Assembly: GCA_021234155.1 (NCBI GenBank)
Contig: JAJEKV010000054.1
Span: forward strand, 872,001-936,000
Direction of reading: 5' to 3'
Length of the DNA stretch: 64,000 nt
Origin: Isoetes taiwanensis
Lineage: Eukaryota > Streptophyta > Lycopodiopsida > Isoetales > Isoetaceae
In this document: positions 47,049-59,745 of the stretch, in pieces
Position numbering within the stretch: the stretch's first letter is position 1
Layout of the letters: each line of letters starts with the position of its first letter
Position numbers and translations under genes: made by a program
Notes under the pieces: model-generated
Seen by the model: only the letters and a program-made list of their open reading frames with translations
Databases searched by the model: none
Told to the model about the DNA's origin: nothing

Positions 47049-50041
47049 ATGAAGCAACCTCTGCTTGATGAAACTCAGCAACCTCTCTTTTTCACCACGC
47101 AGAGTGCCACGCATCCTGTTATGCTTCAACCTCCTGCTCATATTGTCCAGGACACGGAAGTTATCCCCCATATTCAGACTCCTGAAGTTGAGATTGTGGA
47201 CGTAGGCAACAATCGGTCCGGATTGTTTGCGAATCTTCCGAAACCCTATCGTAACAGGGCCGTCACACTCTTCAACAAATTCAAACACATTTTCGCCTGG
47301 AGCTACAGAGATCTTCGGGGGATCAACAAAACCTTGGGGGAACTCACCATTCCTACCAAGTCTGATGCACGCCCATCCTAGCAACGACATGCACGGGCTC
47401 AACCCTAATTACCGCGGATCGGCGTCAAGGCGTAAATTGACACTCTCCTTGCTGCAGGTTTGATCTATGAGGTCAAACATTCTAAGTGGGTGAGCCCCAT
47501 CGTCATTGCACTCAAACACAATGGTAAGATCCGCGTTTGCGTGGACTATCGAAAACTCAATCAGGCCACGGAGCGTGATCATTTTCCACTTCCCTTCACG
47601 GACCGTGTTACGGAAGAGGTTCTTTGGACACGGATGTACTCCTTCATGGATGGTTTTTCCGCTACAATCGGATCTCAATCAAAGAATCTGATCAACTCAA
47701 GACTACCTTCACCACCCGGTAAGCACTTTTTGCCTACAAGGTGGTTCCTTTTGGATTATCAAACTCTCCATCCACGCTTCAACGTATCATGCTCCCGTTT
47801 TTCATGATTTTATGAAGGAAAATCCCTTTTTGCAAATTTTTCAAGATGACTTCTCGCCTCTCAGGTTCCATGGCTGACCATTTGGATAAATTGGAACTTC
47901 GTCTTTTCGAAATGTGATGAGTCCGACATTAGTCTCAATCCCGAGAAATGCACCTTTTCGTCACTTCGGTGTTACGTTGGGACATGTGGTCGAAAGCGGT
48001 ATCACCACGGATCTGCCAAAATCAGTTTTGGTGCTCAAGGCTCAAGCACCGGCCAATATCAAGGAAACACGCTCTTTCTTGGGTAAGGTCAATTATTACT
48101 CCACCTTCATTCCTGGACTCGCAGACCATTGCGGATCCCATTCATAAACTCACGGGTGATGAATCCACCGGGCTTGGAATTCCCGGTGGATCTTTGCTTT
48201 CCAACAGTTGAAGCTCTTGCTTACTCGGGCCCGGTTCTTGTTCCTCCTCAATGGGACAAGCCCTTTCATGTCCATGTCGATGTCTCGGCCTTTGCTATTG
48301 AGCTGTTCTTTCTCAAGAATATGATCGCTGCACCGACAAACCAAACCGCTTCGCCCGGTAGGAAACTCAATTCGGTGAACGCAACTACTACGCCCACGGC
48401 GAAAGCCTTGGGTTTAATTTTTTACTGCGTCAACGCCTTCCGTCACTATCTTTTGGGCAGTCAGATCAAATTCTTTGTTGACCACCAGGCACTTCTTTAT
48501 TTGATCAACAAATCCACGCCCACGGGCCGCATTGCTCGTTGGGTCCTCCTTTTGCAAGAATTTGCACCTTTTGAAATTGTTCACAAGGCCGGCAAATCTC
48601 ATGTTGTCCCGGATTATCTTTCACGCATCCACACAGATGATCCCTCCACTGGAGTCTCAGACGCCTTTCCTGACGCTCAACTCTTTCTGGTCACGGCAAC
48701 ACCTCATTGGTTTCATGACTTTCAGCAGTATCTCCTCACAGGCGCTCTTCCACCAGAGGACATGACGCTCTCTCATGCCAAACGACAATCCCGTCGTCAT
48801 CAATTTCTCCGTGATGTCCGTGACTACACCATGGTTGCAGGGCATCTTTACAAAAAGGGTAAGGATACCATCCTTCGACGCTGCGTTCTACCTCATGAGG
48901 TCCCAGCTCTTGTTCGAGAAGCCCATGAAGGGCTCGGTGGTGGTCATTTTCATGGTGACACCACGACACGCAAAATACTTCTTGCTGGTTATTTTTGGCC
49001 CACGCTCTTCAAAGGCGCTCCCCACGCCCGCACGCGTGTGATGCTTGCCGGCGTGTGGGATGGCCCACCCGTGGCGACTCTTCCCTTGGCCCGCCGTTAA
49101 GCCACCACTTCCCTTCACCAAATGGGGAATGGATTTTGTGGGACCCATCGATCCTCCGTGGCGGCACACCCGTGCCCGCTACATTCTCAGTTCTCACCGA
49201 CTCACGCTGCCAAATGGGCGGAAGCTTGCGACTTGCGGACAACAACAACTGCGGCCAGGCCACGGTAAGGTTATCTATCAACAAATCATCACGCGATTCG
49301 CCGCCCCGCGGGCTGGTCGGTGATCGTGGTGTCCATTTTATCAATCACACCATCAAGGAGCTGACGGATTATCTCCTGATACATCATCACAAGAGCACAC
49401 CTTACTATCCTCAAGGGAATGGTTTGGCAGAAAGCACCAACAAAACTCTGGTCACAATTCTCAAGAAAATTTGTGACGCTTCTCGCACTGATTGGCAAAC
49501 CAAGCTTCCTACTGTTCTTTGGGCTTACAATACTTGTTTCAAAATAGCTACTGGTCACACTCCTTTCAAATTGGTTTATGGTCAAGAAGCTCTCATGCCT
49601 TTTGAGTACATTCTCCCAACTCTCCGTTTTCAACTGGCTACTGCCCATAATCCGCCTGCTGCACTCAAAGAAAGGGTTTATCAATTGGAACAGTTGGATG
49701 AACTTAGAAGGGATGCTTATATTCGTGTTCTTCATGGACAACAATTACAAAAATCTTTACATGACAAACGGCTGAAGACAAAAACATTCAACGAAGGAGA
49801 TTTAGTTCTTCTTTATGATTCTCGGTACAAAAATTTTCCGGGTAAACTTAAGTTTCGTTGGCTTGGCCCTTATCAAATTGTTCAAGTGGTTCGACCCAAC
49901 GTTTTTCAACTGGCTGAGTTAGATGGTACTCCATTACCTACACTAGTTAATGGCTTCCGCCTCAAAACATTTCATCCCACAGAAAGCGACAATCAACAAA
50001 CAGATGCAGTTCAAGACACAACCACAACCGACAGTGACTAA
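47049..50041 (+). pseudogene. Gypsy pol: reverse transcriptase, RNase H, integrase (frameshifted)
   Basis: Blocks in order: LFNKFKHIFAWSY (47260), SKWVSPIVIALKHNGKIRVC (47480), DHFPLPFTDRV, YSFMDGFS, then a changed catalytic motif FQDD in place of YxDD (about 47840). RNase H: HVHVDVSAFAIEL, FVDHQALLYLINKSTPTGRI and VPDYLSR (48270-48640). Integrase: a Zn-finger remnant (HEGLGGGHFHGDTTT...) and a core with DRGVHF and YYPQGNGLAESTNKTL (49325-49445), then a C-terminal WLGPYQIV block ending at 50041. Frame changes at about 47380, 47680, 47810, 49090 and 49320 make it defective. Confidence 0.88.
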
Positions 50042-50178
50042 AACAGTGGCATATTATATTATAGGTGGCATTTTTTACAAAATGTGGGCACAGCCCAGCT
50101 ATTTCCGCTATGGGCACTGCCCTATATACAAAAATGGGCTCAGAGCCCTATCTACTAAGTCCTAAGAAGAAAAACCCT

Positions 50179-50463
50179 CTACTCCGGGTTCGGAGCAGAG
50201 GTGATGCGCAGGATGTGGTAGAGGTTCTGCTCAGGGTCCCAGCGAAGGTGCAGAACCACCTCCATCCCGTTGGTCCGAGGATCGGGATGTTCAGCCATCC
50301 CAGCACACCAGCCATCCATTCTCAGGCCACGGTTGTGGCAGCGCCAGAGGTCCAGACAATTCATTTTGCAAGTAATCCACTCTTGACAGTTAGTGGGCAT
50401 CGTGCAGTTCTCGTTCAAACCAGCAGCAGCCATGCTGAGCGCCATCGGATGCCTTCGCTTCAC
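50179..50463 (-). CDS. Antisense small ORF inside the gypsy element, with its own TATA box
   Basis: A 94-codon minus-strand frame, or 84 codons from the internal Met at 50433 (MAAAGLNENC). It is Cys/Trp-rich (CTMPTNCQEWITCKMNCLDL, WRCHNRG) with a C-terminal charged part. CTATATAAG at 50475-50483 is on the minus strand; a start site ~28 bp on would leave Met-7 (50445) or Met-11 as initiator. Extra ORFs in antisense direction are known in Tat-type gypsy elements, but I do not recognise this protein. Confidence 0.45.
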   Translation of the reverse strand: MKRRHPMALSMAAAGLNENCTMPTNCQEWITCKMNCLDLWRCHNRGLRMDGWCAGMAEHPDPRTNGMEVVLHLRWDPEQNLYHILRITSAPNPE

Positions 50464-50474
50464 TCCCGGTTCGA

Positions 50475-50483
50475 CTTATATAG
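50475..50483 (-). promoter_or_regulatory. Antisense TATA box in the gypsy element
   Basis: CTATATAAG on the minus strand, positioned for the 94-codon antisense ORF. Confidence 0.4.
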
Positions 50484-50924
50484 CCAACTGAGGAACTCCT
50501 TGTCGACATGGACCAATCACAGAAAATCGCCAACGTGTTTTCAATGCAAGGCTGTTTCTAAAATGAGAATCTTTTCTCCCGCCGCATATCTAGCCATGGT
50601 ACCTTCTGACACACTCCTTTTAATGATATCCCACTTCGAGTTGCCAGCATTAAATGCCCTTCCTTCTTTTCACACTCGTCAAACATTAATGTGTGTCCTT
50701 TGGCCACCTGTCACATCCGATCATTCTCTCACGCCTCATCTCCACCGTTCATTACTTCTCCCTTTGTTGTTCGGGGACTTAGCCAAATTTTTGCCTCTCA
50801 ATCCCCTCCTTGGCATCTTTCGACACCTGGCACCATCAACGGTTACAGTTTAGTCCTCATCATACCTCTTCGCCTCCATTTGCGTGCCCTAAACCTTTTC
50901 GTCTCTCTGCGCCTTCGTCCTTCG

Positions 50925-50975
50925 TCCTCCGTCCTCCGTCCTCCGTCCTCCGTCCTCCGCTCTCCGCTCTCCGCC
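50925..50975 (+). repeat. CTCCGTC/CTCCGCT microsatellite
   Basis: About seven 7-bp units just before the extra sense ORF. Confidence 0.8.
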
Positions 50976-51013
50976 TTCTTCAACCAGTTCCTTCTGTTCC
51001 GACGCTTTCCGCC

Positions 51014-54000
51014 ATGGCTGCCCCCAAACTTTCTACACTTCAAGCTTCTGCTCCAAGGGATGCGACTCTTTTCGGGTCTGTGTCTTTCTCGACGCCCACC
51101 TTTCGAGAGGCCCTTGTTGGTCTGAGTCGGGACGTTGCGGAACGCCACAAGCTTTACGAATTTTCACAAATGGAGCTCCCGGCACCAAATCCGGCAATAA
51201 TTGCGCGAGTTCATCGCACACATCGTCAACAGCCCGAAGGATTTGCTCACGATGGTCGATGGCACCACCATTTTACTTACTCGGCATTTGATTTTACGAG
51301 GTATTCCACATCCCTTTGCAAAAACCTTACGTCTCTTGGGCTGCTTTACGGGACATGGGCGTCACTCGGTTTGGCTATTGCTTATCAAGCCAACCAAAGA
51401 TCGCCTCACAAATATTGCCAAACCCCATGAGACTTTTGTGAAGTTTCTGTGGCGAAAATTGCTTGGGCATTCCATTAAGAACACCCACATCAATAAGCCA
51501 TTTTATAACATGGTCATCACTGCCATCCACTCCACTCTCCATGTTGATTGGCCCACGGCTTTTATTCTCACCCTTCTTCAAAGTAGACCGCATCGGGGCT
51601 ACCCCCTCCTCTGTCTCTCGAAATTTACGTGGGTGGCCATCTTCCAGGCCCTCATTCGTCATTATCTTCCCCGTTCTTGAGAGTCCTTCCATTTCCCATA
51701 CCTCCACTTTCGGTAGCTCTCTGCATTCCGGTGACCCACTCAACAAAATTGTACCCTCACGCCAAACCTCCCCCCTCGTCTGTTCAACATCGGACCACGC
51801 GTATCCTTTGTCTCCTCTTCTTCCTCTGAGGCCACGCCTTCCCATTCCCGTCATGCCTCTCAACAATCTCAGACAAGGCCGCAACAGGGCCCTGCCCCTC
51901 CCCATCCTCGACAGCTCCTGTACAAATTTCAGCAAGATGTTCAAAACCGGCCGCCATGCGGCTACATGCATCGGGGGAGGCTCTCATGGTGGTGTTCAGC
52001 GTCCCCTGGAGGCTTCGATCTTTGTTCAAAGAGACCTTCAAGCTGCCACTGCCCATGTTCAAACTTTGGAAGCCCAACTTCAAGAAAAGCACGCGGCTCT
52101 ATTACAGGCCCGTATAGATCTCACCAGTGCTCAGGATCAGACCAGCCTACTTACCGATCAGCAGGCGCAGCTCCAAACTCAAATTCAGGACTTATTGGAA
52201 CAGAACAAGTCCAAAGATACCCTCCTGGGTGAAAAGGAGAAACACATTGCTAAGCTAGACACCTTGTACTCAGAGCTTTGTGACAATTACAGCACTCAAG
52301 TTCAAAATCTCACTGAGCGTGAAGCTCGACTCACCTCCACGAAGCTTCGGCTTTCCACGCTCACCAATCAGTTAACGTCCCTCCAGACTCAGCTTTTGGA
52401 GGCTCAGAAACAAAAGGTCGTCGATGACGCGGAGATTGCCACGCTTCGCCTCCATACTCCGGGGCAATCCTCTTCACATGCCACGCTTCCTGGTAAACGG
52501 GTCCGTGATCAGTCCCGTCTTTTGTTAGAAAAGGAGCATCGGATCCGTGACCTTGAACATCAGCTCCAGCAAGCAGTTCAATCTGCTGAGGAAGCCCAAC
52601 ACAAACAGGAGAGATATCTTGACATTGCTACAAACATCCCGGTGGACTTCTCTACTCCTTCCAGCTATCTTGACTATGTGGTGGCCCGACGGCACCTTTT
52701 TCTTTTGAAGTGGTACGCGGCCAATGGCAATGTTCATCAACAGCCACTCAAAAGTGTGGACTTCCTTCGAATCTGGCCGGATCTCTCTATAGAAGACAAG
52801 GGTTTATTTTGTGCACTCTTAGTCTTTGATCAGCTTACGGTTGAAGATCCTGAATTAGTCATCTTCCGAGTGGTTCAGCCAATGGCTTATGTTTTTCATG
52901 ACTTCTACCTGGCGGATCTTCAGGATAAATTCTGGGATGAGGCCCATCGTGTTTTTAGAGGCAACTCCAATGCTGCTTGGTTGTTATCACCAACCAATAA
53001 ATATTTCAAGGATCCTGCTCAGTCTCAGACTTTTGAACAGGAGTACATGCCTGAACTGGCTCAGCACTTACCTCTGTGGCAGGTCGAAACGTTGGAACAG
53101 GTAAACAAAAATCTGGCGCACCCTGATGATCTTGAGTTTGCTCAGATTTATATGCAGCACTTGGGAGGCTACAATCAACTCCGTGGCCTTCTGGAAAGCA
53201 AGACCATCCCCACGGGTTGGGTCAATCCTCCTGTCTATCAATTACTCTCTACTTCAGAATGGGACCATTGGTGTCGTGCTCTTGATCAAAATCTTGTTCA
53301 AGCATTTAGGGACATGGCTCTGCAACCCACGCACACGGGCATGCTTCCCTCTCCATATGCTTCCTTAGGAGCCCCTCCCCGCCCACGGTTCCTTTCTTCT
53401 GACTGGCGTCTTCCCTTTTGGACGAAGGTCCTGGATGGCCACGCTGGGTCAACTCCGCCTCAGATCTCCACGGATCTCCGGTGGGATCCCCGATTTGTCA
53501 GACGCTCCAATTGGGAGGAGAATGCCACTTTGGACACTACTGAAAATTGGATTTATATCGGTAATGAGCGTGGTTGGCAAAAGCCTGCTGATGCTCTTCA
53601 TGGTCTTGACACCTTCTTGCAGAATGCCGCCACCTCACCAGATCCTTCAGTACACCGTCAAGCAGGTTTCTGTGCTGCTCTCAAATGCATCCTGGTCAGC
53701 TCTTTAAATAGGCAGCGTCCAATCTTTCACTGCAATCCGAATGCCAGCGTCAGTGCCTTCGGTCTTCAAACTTGCCTTCTCATGGAGTGCCAGTTTGTTC
53801 CTTCGGCTGCCCATGCTGCCCTGGAAGACATGGTGCGCTCTCACTTCCTCATTGAGGCCCATCCTGCCCTAGGGCTCAACACCCCTGACGCTCTTCAAAC
53901 ACGCCAGGACCTCATTGCTCATTACCATAATGGCGCCCGACCTCATTCCCGTGAGGATCACTTTCCGACTGCTGGTTTCCCGCCTTCGGAAGCACTTCCT

Positions 54001-54211
54001 CCTTTTCTTCAGACTGAGTGTCATTTGGTGGGGGGGAGTGTTAGTCCTGTGCCTCCTGGTTCAGGACTATTCATGCATACGACGGACCAGGTCAAGCTCA
54101 AGGATCCACAGACAGGCATGGGTCAGCCATCAAAGGCTCAGCAGAAGACCAAGCAGCAGACCACGCAGTCAAAGCCTGCGTCCGTCAACAAGAGGCGCCG
54201 CTCAGACAAGT
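51014..54211 (+). pseudogene. Extra sense ORF of the gypsy element (coiled-coil protein)
   Basis: ATG at 51014 (MAAPKLSTLQASAPRD) opens a region that shifts frame near 51250 and 51650. It then stays open in one frame to 54211. Content: an N-terminal globular part, a coiled coil of about 180 residues (52030-52600; LEAQLQEKHAALLQARIDL, LTDQQAQLQTQIQDLLEQN, DLEHQLQQAVQSAEEAQ), then a Trp/His-rich domain of ~450 residues without known motifs. The frame passes through the polypurine tract and ~58 codons into the 3' LTR, ending in a basic NKRRRSDK. No signal peptide or membrane segment is evident, so an envelope role is not supported. Confidence 0.6.
54026..54038 (+). other. Gypsy polypurine tract
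   Basis: GGTGGGGGGGAG directly precedes the 3' LTR start at 54039. Confidence 0.8.
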
Positions 54212-54632
54212 GATGGCCCGTCACCGCCCGCGTCAGCGTCAGCGTGATTCTAGGCACTTCAAGAGGCACCGCCAACATTCCTGCAAATCAGGCCTCCTTC
54301 CAGTAGTCGGCACCGAGATCAGTCAGGGTGTCTATATTGGGCCTAAGGCCATTGTACTATATATATGAGTAGAGCTAGCATATGATGGCTAGATGAGTTT
54401 TGAGTCTTGTCTCTCTTCAGTCTTCTCTCGATTGCGAGAGCTCATGTATGTTCATCATTGATATCAAGGAAGCTTATCATTTTCCTCTCACTGGTCTCTC
54501 TTGTTCTGTTTTCTCCTTCTTGTTCTTTTCTTGCAAATCCCGCGTGACATAGTCCCCCGGATTCTTCTGTTAGATCCAAGGGTCCTCACAGAGGGCTGTC
54601 TTGCAGGAGTTCCCGAACCCAGACCCCAAACA
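54039..54632 (+). repeat. Gypsy 3' LTR
   Basis: TGTTAGTCCTG...CCCCAAACA, followed by the GGAAC target duplication at 54633-54637. Confidence 0.92.
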
Positions 54633-55286
54633 GGAACGCAAGATGGCAGAGAAGACCACTCAAAAGCTTGAACAGTTTAAACGGTTTTACCCCTTAGGGG
54701 TTAACTGGTTTACCAAGATTTCTATTTTTGATTGTGAACCTGCACCAGCAAACCTGACACACCGAATGCGCTCAAATGACCATGTTCAAACTCTGGTTAA
54801 AAGCTTCAAGACATACCCAACAGAGGTCCTCACGCCTGCTGACGTCGTGCCATTTGACTCCATTACCAGGTAACTGATTCTTTATCTTTTGGACATTCGT
54901 TGTTTAGATATGACTTGATGGTTGTCCATTTTTTCAGGAGGAGGGTGACATGGAGCAATCCAGAGGATTTAAAGGGCAAGAAATTTTACATTATTTCTGG
55001 CAACCACAGTATTTGCGCGGCACAACTCCTTTGTTCGGTCGTCGGCCAGTTGGAGCAGCAACTAGAATTTGCTAAAGTATATGCTAGAAGAAGATCGAGA
55101 GTGCTCAATGAAAATCTTACAGACAAGGAATATATAGAGTTGAGCATTCAATGCAATGAAGTAATTGCAAATACCGTCTACATGGAGCCTCTACTTGAAA
55201 AACTGCAACAACTTCGTCATCGGCACAAGGTTTATGGCTGTCCTCCACAAGGACCGATAGGGACTGCTACGAGTTCAGCTTGGAAG

Positions 55287-55350
55287 GTATTTCTTCATTT
55301 TCTACTCACCAACATCGCGGCCGCGATCTTGACGACCTTTGCTTCTGCAG
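55287..55350 (+). other. 64-bp intron containing the ATCGCGGCCGCGAT palindrome
   Basis: GTATTT donor after TCAGCTTGGAAG and GCTTCTGCAG acceptor; the perfect 14-bp palindrome is at 55314-55327 and fills a fifth of this very small intron. Confidence 0.7.
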
Positions 55351-56236
55351 GATTTCCATGAAATTGCAACCACCACTTTGAAAGTGCAGGATCTTAAAGA
55401 TGAAAAACAATTCATCTTTATGGATGAGAAGGTTTTCAAGAAGTTAATGGAAGTTGCCGGACTGTGCGTGAACCGTAAGCTGAGTGACGACCATGGTGAG
55501 TTCCCGGACAAGCCATCCAAAGACTTCTTTAACAAGATCTGGCTCCGGTTGCTACGAGGTATGTCGAATGCAGAGGTGTCACAGCTGCTAGATGAAATTA
55601 TAGAAGGCAAGACGTATTTAAAGTTGCAGTCAGGGTATAGCGAGATATTTGATTGCAAACAACGGGTTGGGCAGCTGACATCAGAACCCTAACTTTTATG
55701 AGGCGCAAAATTTTATCTTATGCCACAAATTTGCTGCAAAAGGATTTCGATAGCTTCGAGGAATTGCTTCAGGCTTTTCCTGATTTGATGGAACAGAGAA
55801 TACTTGATATATCAGATACAGATGTAGAGTACGTGAAGGCAAACTATAACAAGGATCATACACTAGGTAACCTACCTGTAGCCTTTCTGGAGCCAATCAG
55901 AAATATTCTAAAGCTAGAAGAGGCTAGAAAAAGAAAAGAAAAGAAAAATATTGTCATAGCAGTGACAAAGGATGGCATCCCTACTTCCTCCCCAGTGTCA
56001 GAGAATGCCACATTGATATTTATTGACATCCGAGGGATGAACAAGGTATGGGATTGCAAGAAATACACAGACCTTTTTACAAGGATAGCTACCATGACTA
56101 CTGCAAAAGTTTATCACTTGGTTATTATCATGCGCTCTGTGAATTTGTCCAATTGCTTGTACAGTCAGAAGCAAATTTAGGGAGGTGGCCACCTGTCTTT
56201 GGGTTCTTATGAAGAAATGGGTTGGGAGAGCAAACG

Positions 56237-56812
56237 TGATAAAAATTGAGCAAAATATATATTCTTAATTCAAATGTCTAGCAAGATTTATCATTAACAA
56301 CTTGACTTAGCAAGTAATAAGGGAGCCAAAATATGGTCACTAATCCCTTAATACTGATATATCATAGTTCTATCAATCTGTAACATAACTGTTACCATGC
56401 CCAACAACAACAGCCGCTCCTCACCCACACACCTTCAACTGTAATCTATAATATATATATAGCTGTGTACAAAATCCGACGGTTCAGGTGTTGATATACT
56501 TTCCAAAAATATCCCACAGGTGTCAATCATTGCTTTTGAATTGTTGAAACCTAACCGGGTTTCCATACGTATTCTTTTCACGCGTATTTTATACGGCGGG
56601 AAACCTATGGGGCGCTGATAGTCTCTAACTGCTTTAAAATTCAATTCTACGCACCTCATAGTAAAGCAGCGCCCCTTTTTCATTTTGATACTCTTCACTT
56701 ACATTCACTGCCACTGCTTCTCATGAATGCATGTACAACTCATAACCTACTGCCACTGCTTCTCATAGGTAGAGTTCTCTGATTTACACGACTTATATGC
56801 TGAAACCTTTCA
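56237..56812 (-). repeat. Copia 3' LTR
   Basis: Minus-strand TGAAAGGTTTCAGC...CAATTTTTATCA; contains a TATATATATATAGC stretch slightly longer than in the other LTR. Confidence 0.93.
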
Positions 56813-56825
56813 CTCCTCCTTCAGC

Positions 56826-59745
56826 TTATAAGTCTGCTACATTCAATTGCTCTCTGAATTTTACAAATTTTACCTCTGACAATGCTTTTGTAAACACATC
56901 TGCTACTTGACTATTGGTTTCCACATATCTCATTTGTATGAGATTCTTCTCTGCTAAATCTCGTATGAAGTGCATACTTAGTTCAATGTGCTTGGTTCTG
57001 TCATGGAATACTGGATTTTTTACAATTGCTATGCAACTCTGACTGTCAGTCCATATTTCTGTAGGATCTTTTTGCATACATCCTAACTCATCCAACAATC
57101 TTCTTAACCAAACTAATTCTCTGGCAGCTAAGGATGATGCAGCATATTCTGCTTCAGCTGAACTCATTGCCACTGCTGCTTGTTTCTTGCACCTCCAGGT
57201 TATGACACCTCCTCCTAAATATATAGCATAGCCAGAAGTAGATTTCCTTGTATGCAGATCTCCTCCCCAATCTGCATCACTATAACAAGTCATAGTTAGG
57301 TTTTCTGAATCAAAACATATACCATGAGTTTGTGTTCCCTTTAGATATTTGAGAACTCGCTTGGCTGCCTCCCAATGTTCTTTAGTAGCATCATGATTCC
57401 TTCTGCTCAAGATGTTTACAGCATAGGCAATGTCAGGTCGTGTGCTATTTGCCAGAAAGAGTAAGCACCCAATCAATGCTCTATATGGTACATTTTCCAT
57501 TTTATTTTCTTCATCATTTAAGACGTTGTGAACATCAGTCAGCCTATGCCCTGTTGTCATTGGAATTTTGGATGGCTTTGCCTCAACCAGCTTGAACCTT
57601 TTAAGCATATTTTCTATATGTGTTCTTTGATGCAATTTTATCCATTTCTGCTTCCTATCCCTGATAACTTCAATTCCAAGAAACTTCCTCAGTTCACCCA
57701 GATCTGACATTTGAAACCTTGACTTTAAAATGCTTTTGCACATGTTGAGGATTTTCAAAGAATTTGCAATCATGATACAATCATCCACATATAAGGCTAT
57801 CATGCAATATTCTCCATCTTCTTCAAATCTATAGAGATTTCCATCATTATGTAACTTTTCAAAGCCCTGTTCTTGTAAGAAACCATTTATACATAAGTAC
57901 CATTCTCTTGGTGACTGTTTCAGCCCATAGACTGCCCTATTGAGTTTCCAGACCATATCCTTGCCATGTGAATATCCTGGAGCTTGCTTCATATAAGCCT
58001 CCTCCTCAAGTGTGGCATTTAAGAATGCTGTCTTCACATCCATGTGATGCAGCTCTAAATTTAATGCATTTGCCATAGCAAGCAAAACTCTAATGCTCGT
58101 GAGCTTGACTATAGGAGAATAGGTTTCATCATAATCTCTTCCCTTTTTCTGTGTGTAACCTTGAGCAACCAGCCTTGCCTTAAATTTCTTGCTGCCATCA
58201 GGATTTACTTTTACTTTGTACAACCACTTGCTTCCAATTACATTCTGTTTGCTATCAGCCTTGACAAGGTCATAAGTTTTAGTTTCTTCAAAGGATTTGA
58301 GTTCATCATTCATGGCAGCTATCCACTTATCTTTGTTCTGACTTTGTAGAGCATCTTCAAAGTTTTGTGGAATGATTTCATCTTCTAAAATAGCCATAAT
58401 CTGCTCTGGCTCAAATGTAACGTGTCTTCTACTTTTCCCTGACTCATCTCTGCCATATAATTTTCCCTCCTCTAGTTTAGCTTCCTCTACTAATTTTTCT
58501 GCCTGAGTTTTCCTTTTCTTTTTTTCCATATGATGACCAATTGACTCCTGACCTTCTGTCTGCACTTCTGGAGTCTCCATTTCAGTTTGCATTGTTGGAC
58601 TCTCCATTTCTGCTGTACTCAAGTCCTGCTTTTCTTCTTCATAATCATCTGCATCATCTAAATCAAACATAGGCATCTCTGGTCTTGTTGTGACAATTTT
58701 GGTTCCCTTTTTGTATCTATCTTTATAAAGTATGTGCTCATTAAATAAGACATCTCTGCTGACTAATACAGTCTTTGATTCTGGGACATATATTCTATAT
58801 CCTTTAGAATGCTCATCATAGCCTACAAGAAATCCAACTTCAGCCTTGTTGTCTAATTTCTTTCTCAATTCAGTAGGAACATGTGCATAAACTAAACATC
58901 CAAATGCTTTTAGCTTCTCATAGTTTATATTTTTATCTGGATTCCATATAGCATCTGGGATGTTTCCCTTTAAACTTGCTGTAGGCAGCATGTTTTGTAT
59001 TAACACAGCAGTTTGTAACGCCTCTTCCCAAAGCTTGTTGGGCAGACCACTTCCTTTTATCATGGCTCTGACTGCATCCATTAAGGTCATGTTCTTTCTT
59101 TCTGAGACCCCATTTTGCTGAGGAGAGTATCTTCTAATTCCATGAGCGACACAAAACTGTTTGAATTGTTTTGCAAGGTATTCACCTCCTCTATCAGACC
59201 TAATGCATTTGAGTTTGAGATTGGTTTCTCTCTCCATCTCAGCTACATATTGTTTGAATGCACTCAATGCTTGAGATTTTCTTGTCAAACAATATGTCTT
59301 ACATTTTCTGCTATAGTCATCTGTAAATGTTATAAAGTATCTTTTGTTGGTTCTGCTTTGCACATTTAATGGGCCACATAGGTCAGAATGTACCAACTCA
59401 AGTATTTGCTGAGCCCTTGTTTTACTTTTAGAAAATGGTAACCTGTTTAATTTGCCCAATGCACATCCTTCACAAATAAATTCATTTGCCTCACCGTCAT
59501 GATAATTTATGTAGCCTTGCTTTAATAACCATTTCAGATTCTTACGATTTGTGTGTGCCAATCTTTTGTGCCATAGATCTACACTCTCTTCTTGAATTGA
59601 ATTTATGCTATGATGCATAACATTATCCATCTCAAATAAATTGCCAACTCTTTTAGCAAAAAACTTCAATTCATTATTCAAGAACACATTACATTTATCT
59701 CCTTCAAAAACAACTCTCTATCCCAAATCACAAAGGTATTACAGA
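56826..59745 (-). pseudogene. Copia pol: integrase, reverse transcriptase, RNase H
   Basis: A single 953-codon frame to 56826. Integrase zinc site: WHKRLAHTNRKNL and ICEGCALGK. Catalytic core: TFTDDYSR, RSDRGGEYL and QQNGVSERKN, giving D-D-E. Hinge region is Glu-rich. Reverse transcriptase: WLYKVKVNPDGS, FKARLVAQGY, HHMDVKTAFLNA, AVYGLKQSPREW and the active-site IALYVDDCIMI. RNase H: YSDADWGGD, KSTSGYAIYLGG, SSAEAEYAASS and WTDSQSCIAI, ending in HIELSMHFIRDL. All catalytic residues are visible. A +1 shift near 59742 and a TAG near 59725 separate it from the protease part. Confidence 0.92.

Larger units (their letters stand above)
43443..54632 (+). mobile_element. Ty3/gypsy LTR retrotransposon, Tat/Athila-like, with extra ORFs
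   Basis: An 11.2-kb element with LTRs of 597 and 594 bp, 5-bp target duplications GGAAC, a primer-binding site and a polypurine tract. Domain order gag, protease, reverse transcriptase, RNase H, integrase marks Ty3/gypsy. The reverse-transcriptase wording (DHFPLPFTD, YSFMDGFS) and the large space with additional ORFs after integrase point to the Tat/Athila branch. LTR copies differ by scattered substitutions and several 1-nt indels, and pol is frameshifted, so the copy is not autonomous now. Confidence 0.9.

Noticed and set aside
51463-54211. Envelope protein assignment for the extra gypsy ORF
   Set aside because: No signal peptide, transmembrane segment or furin-like site is visible; coiled coil alone is not enough.
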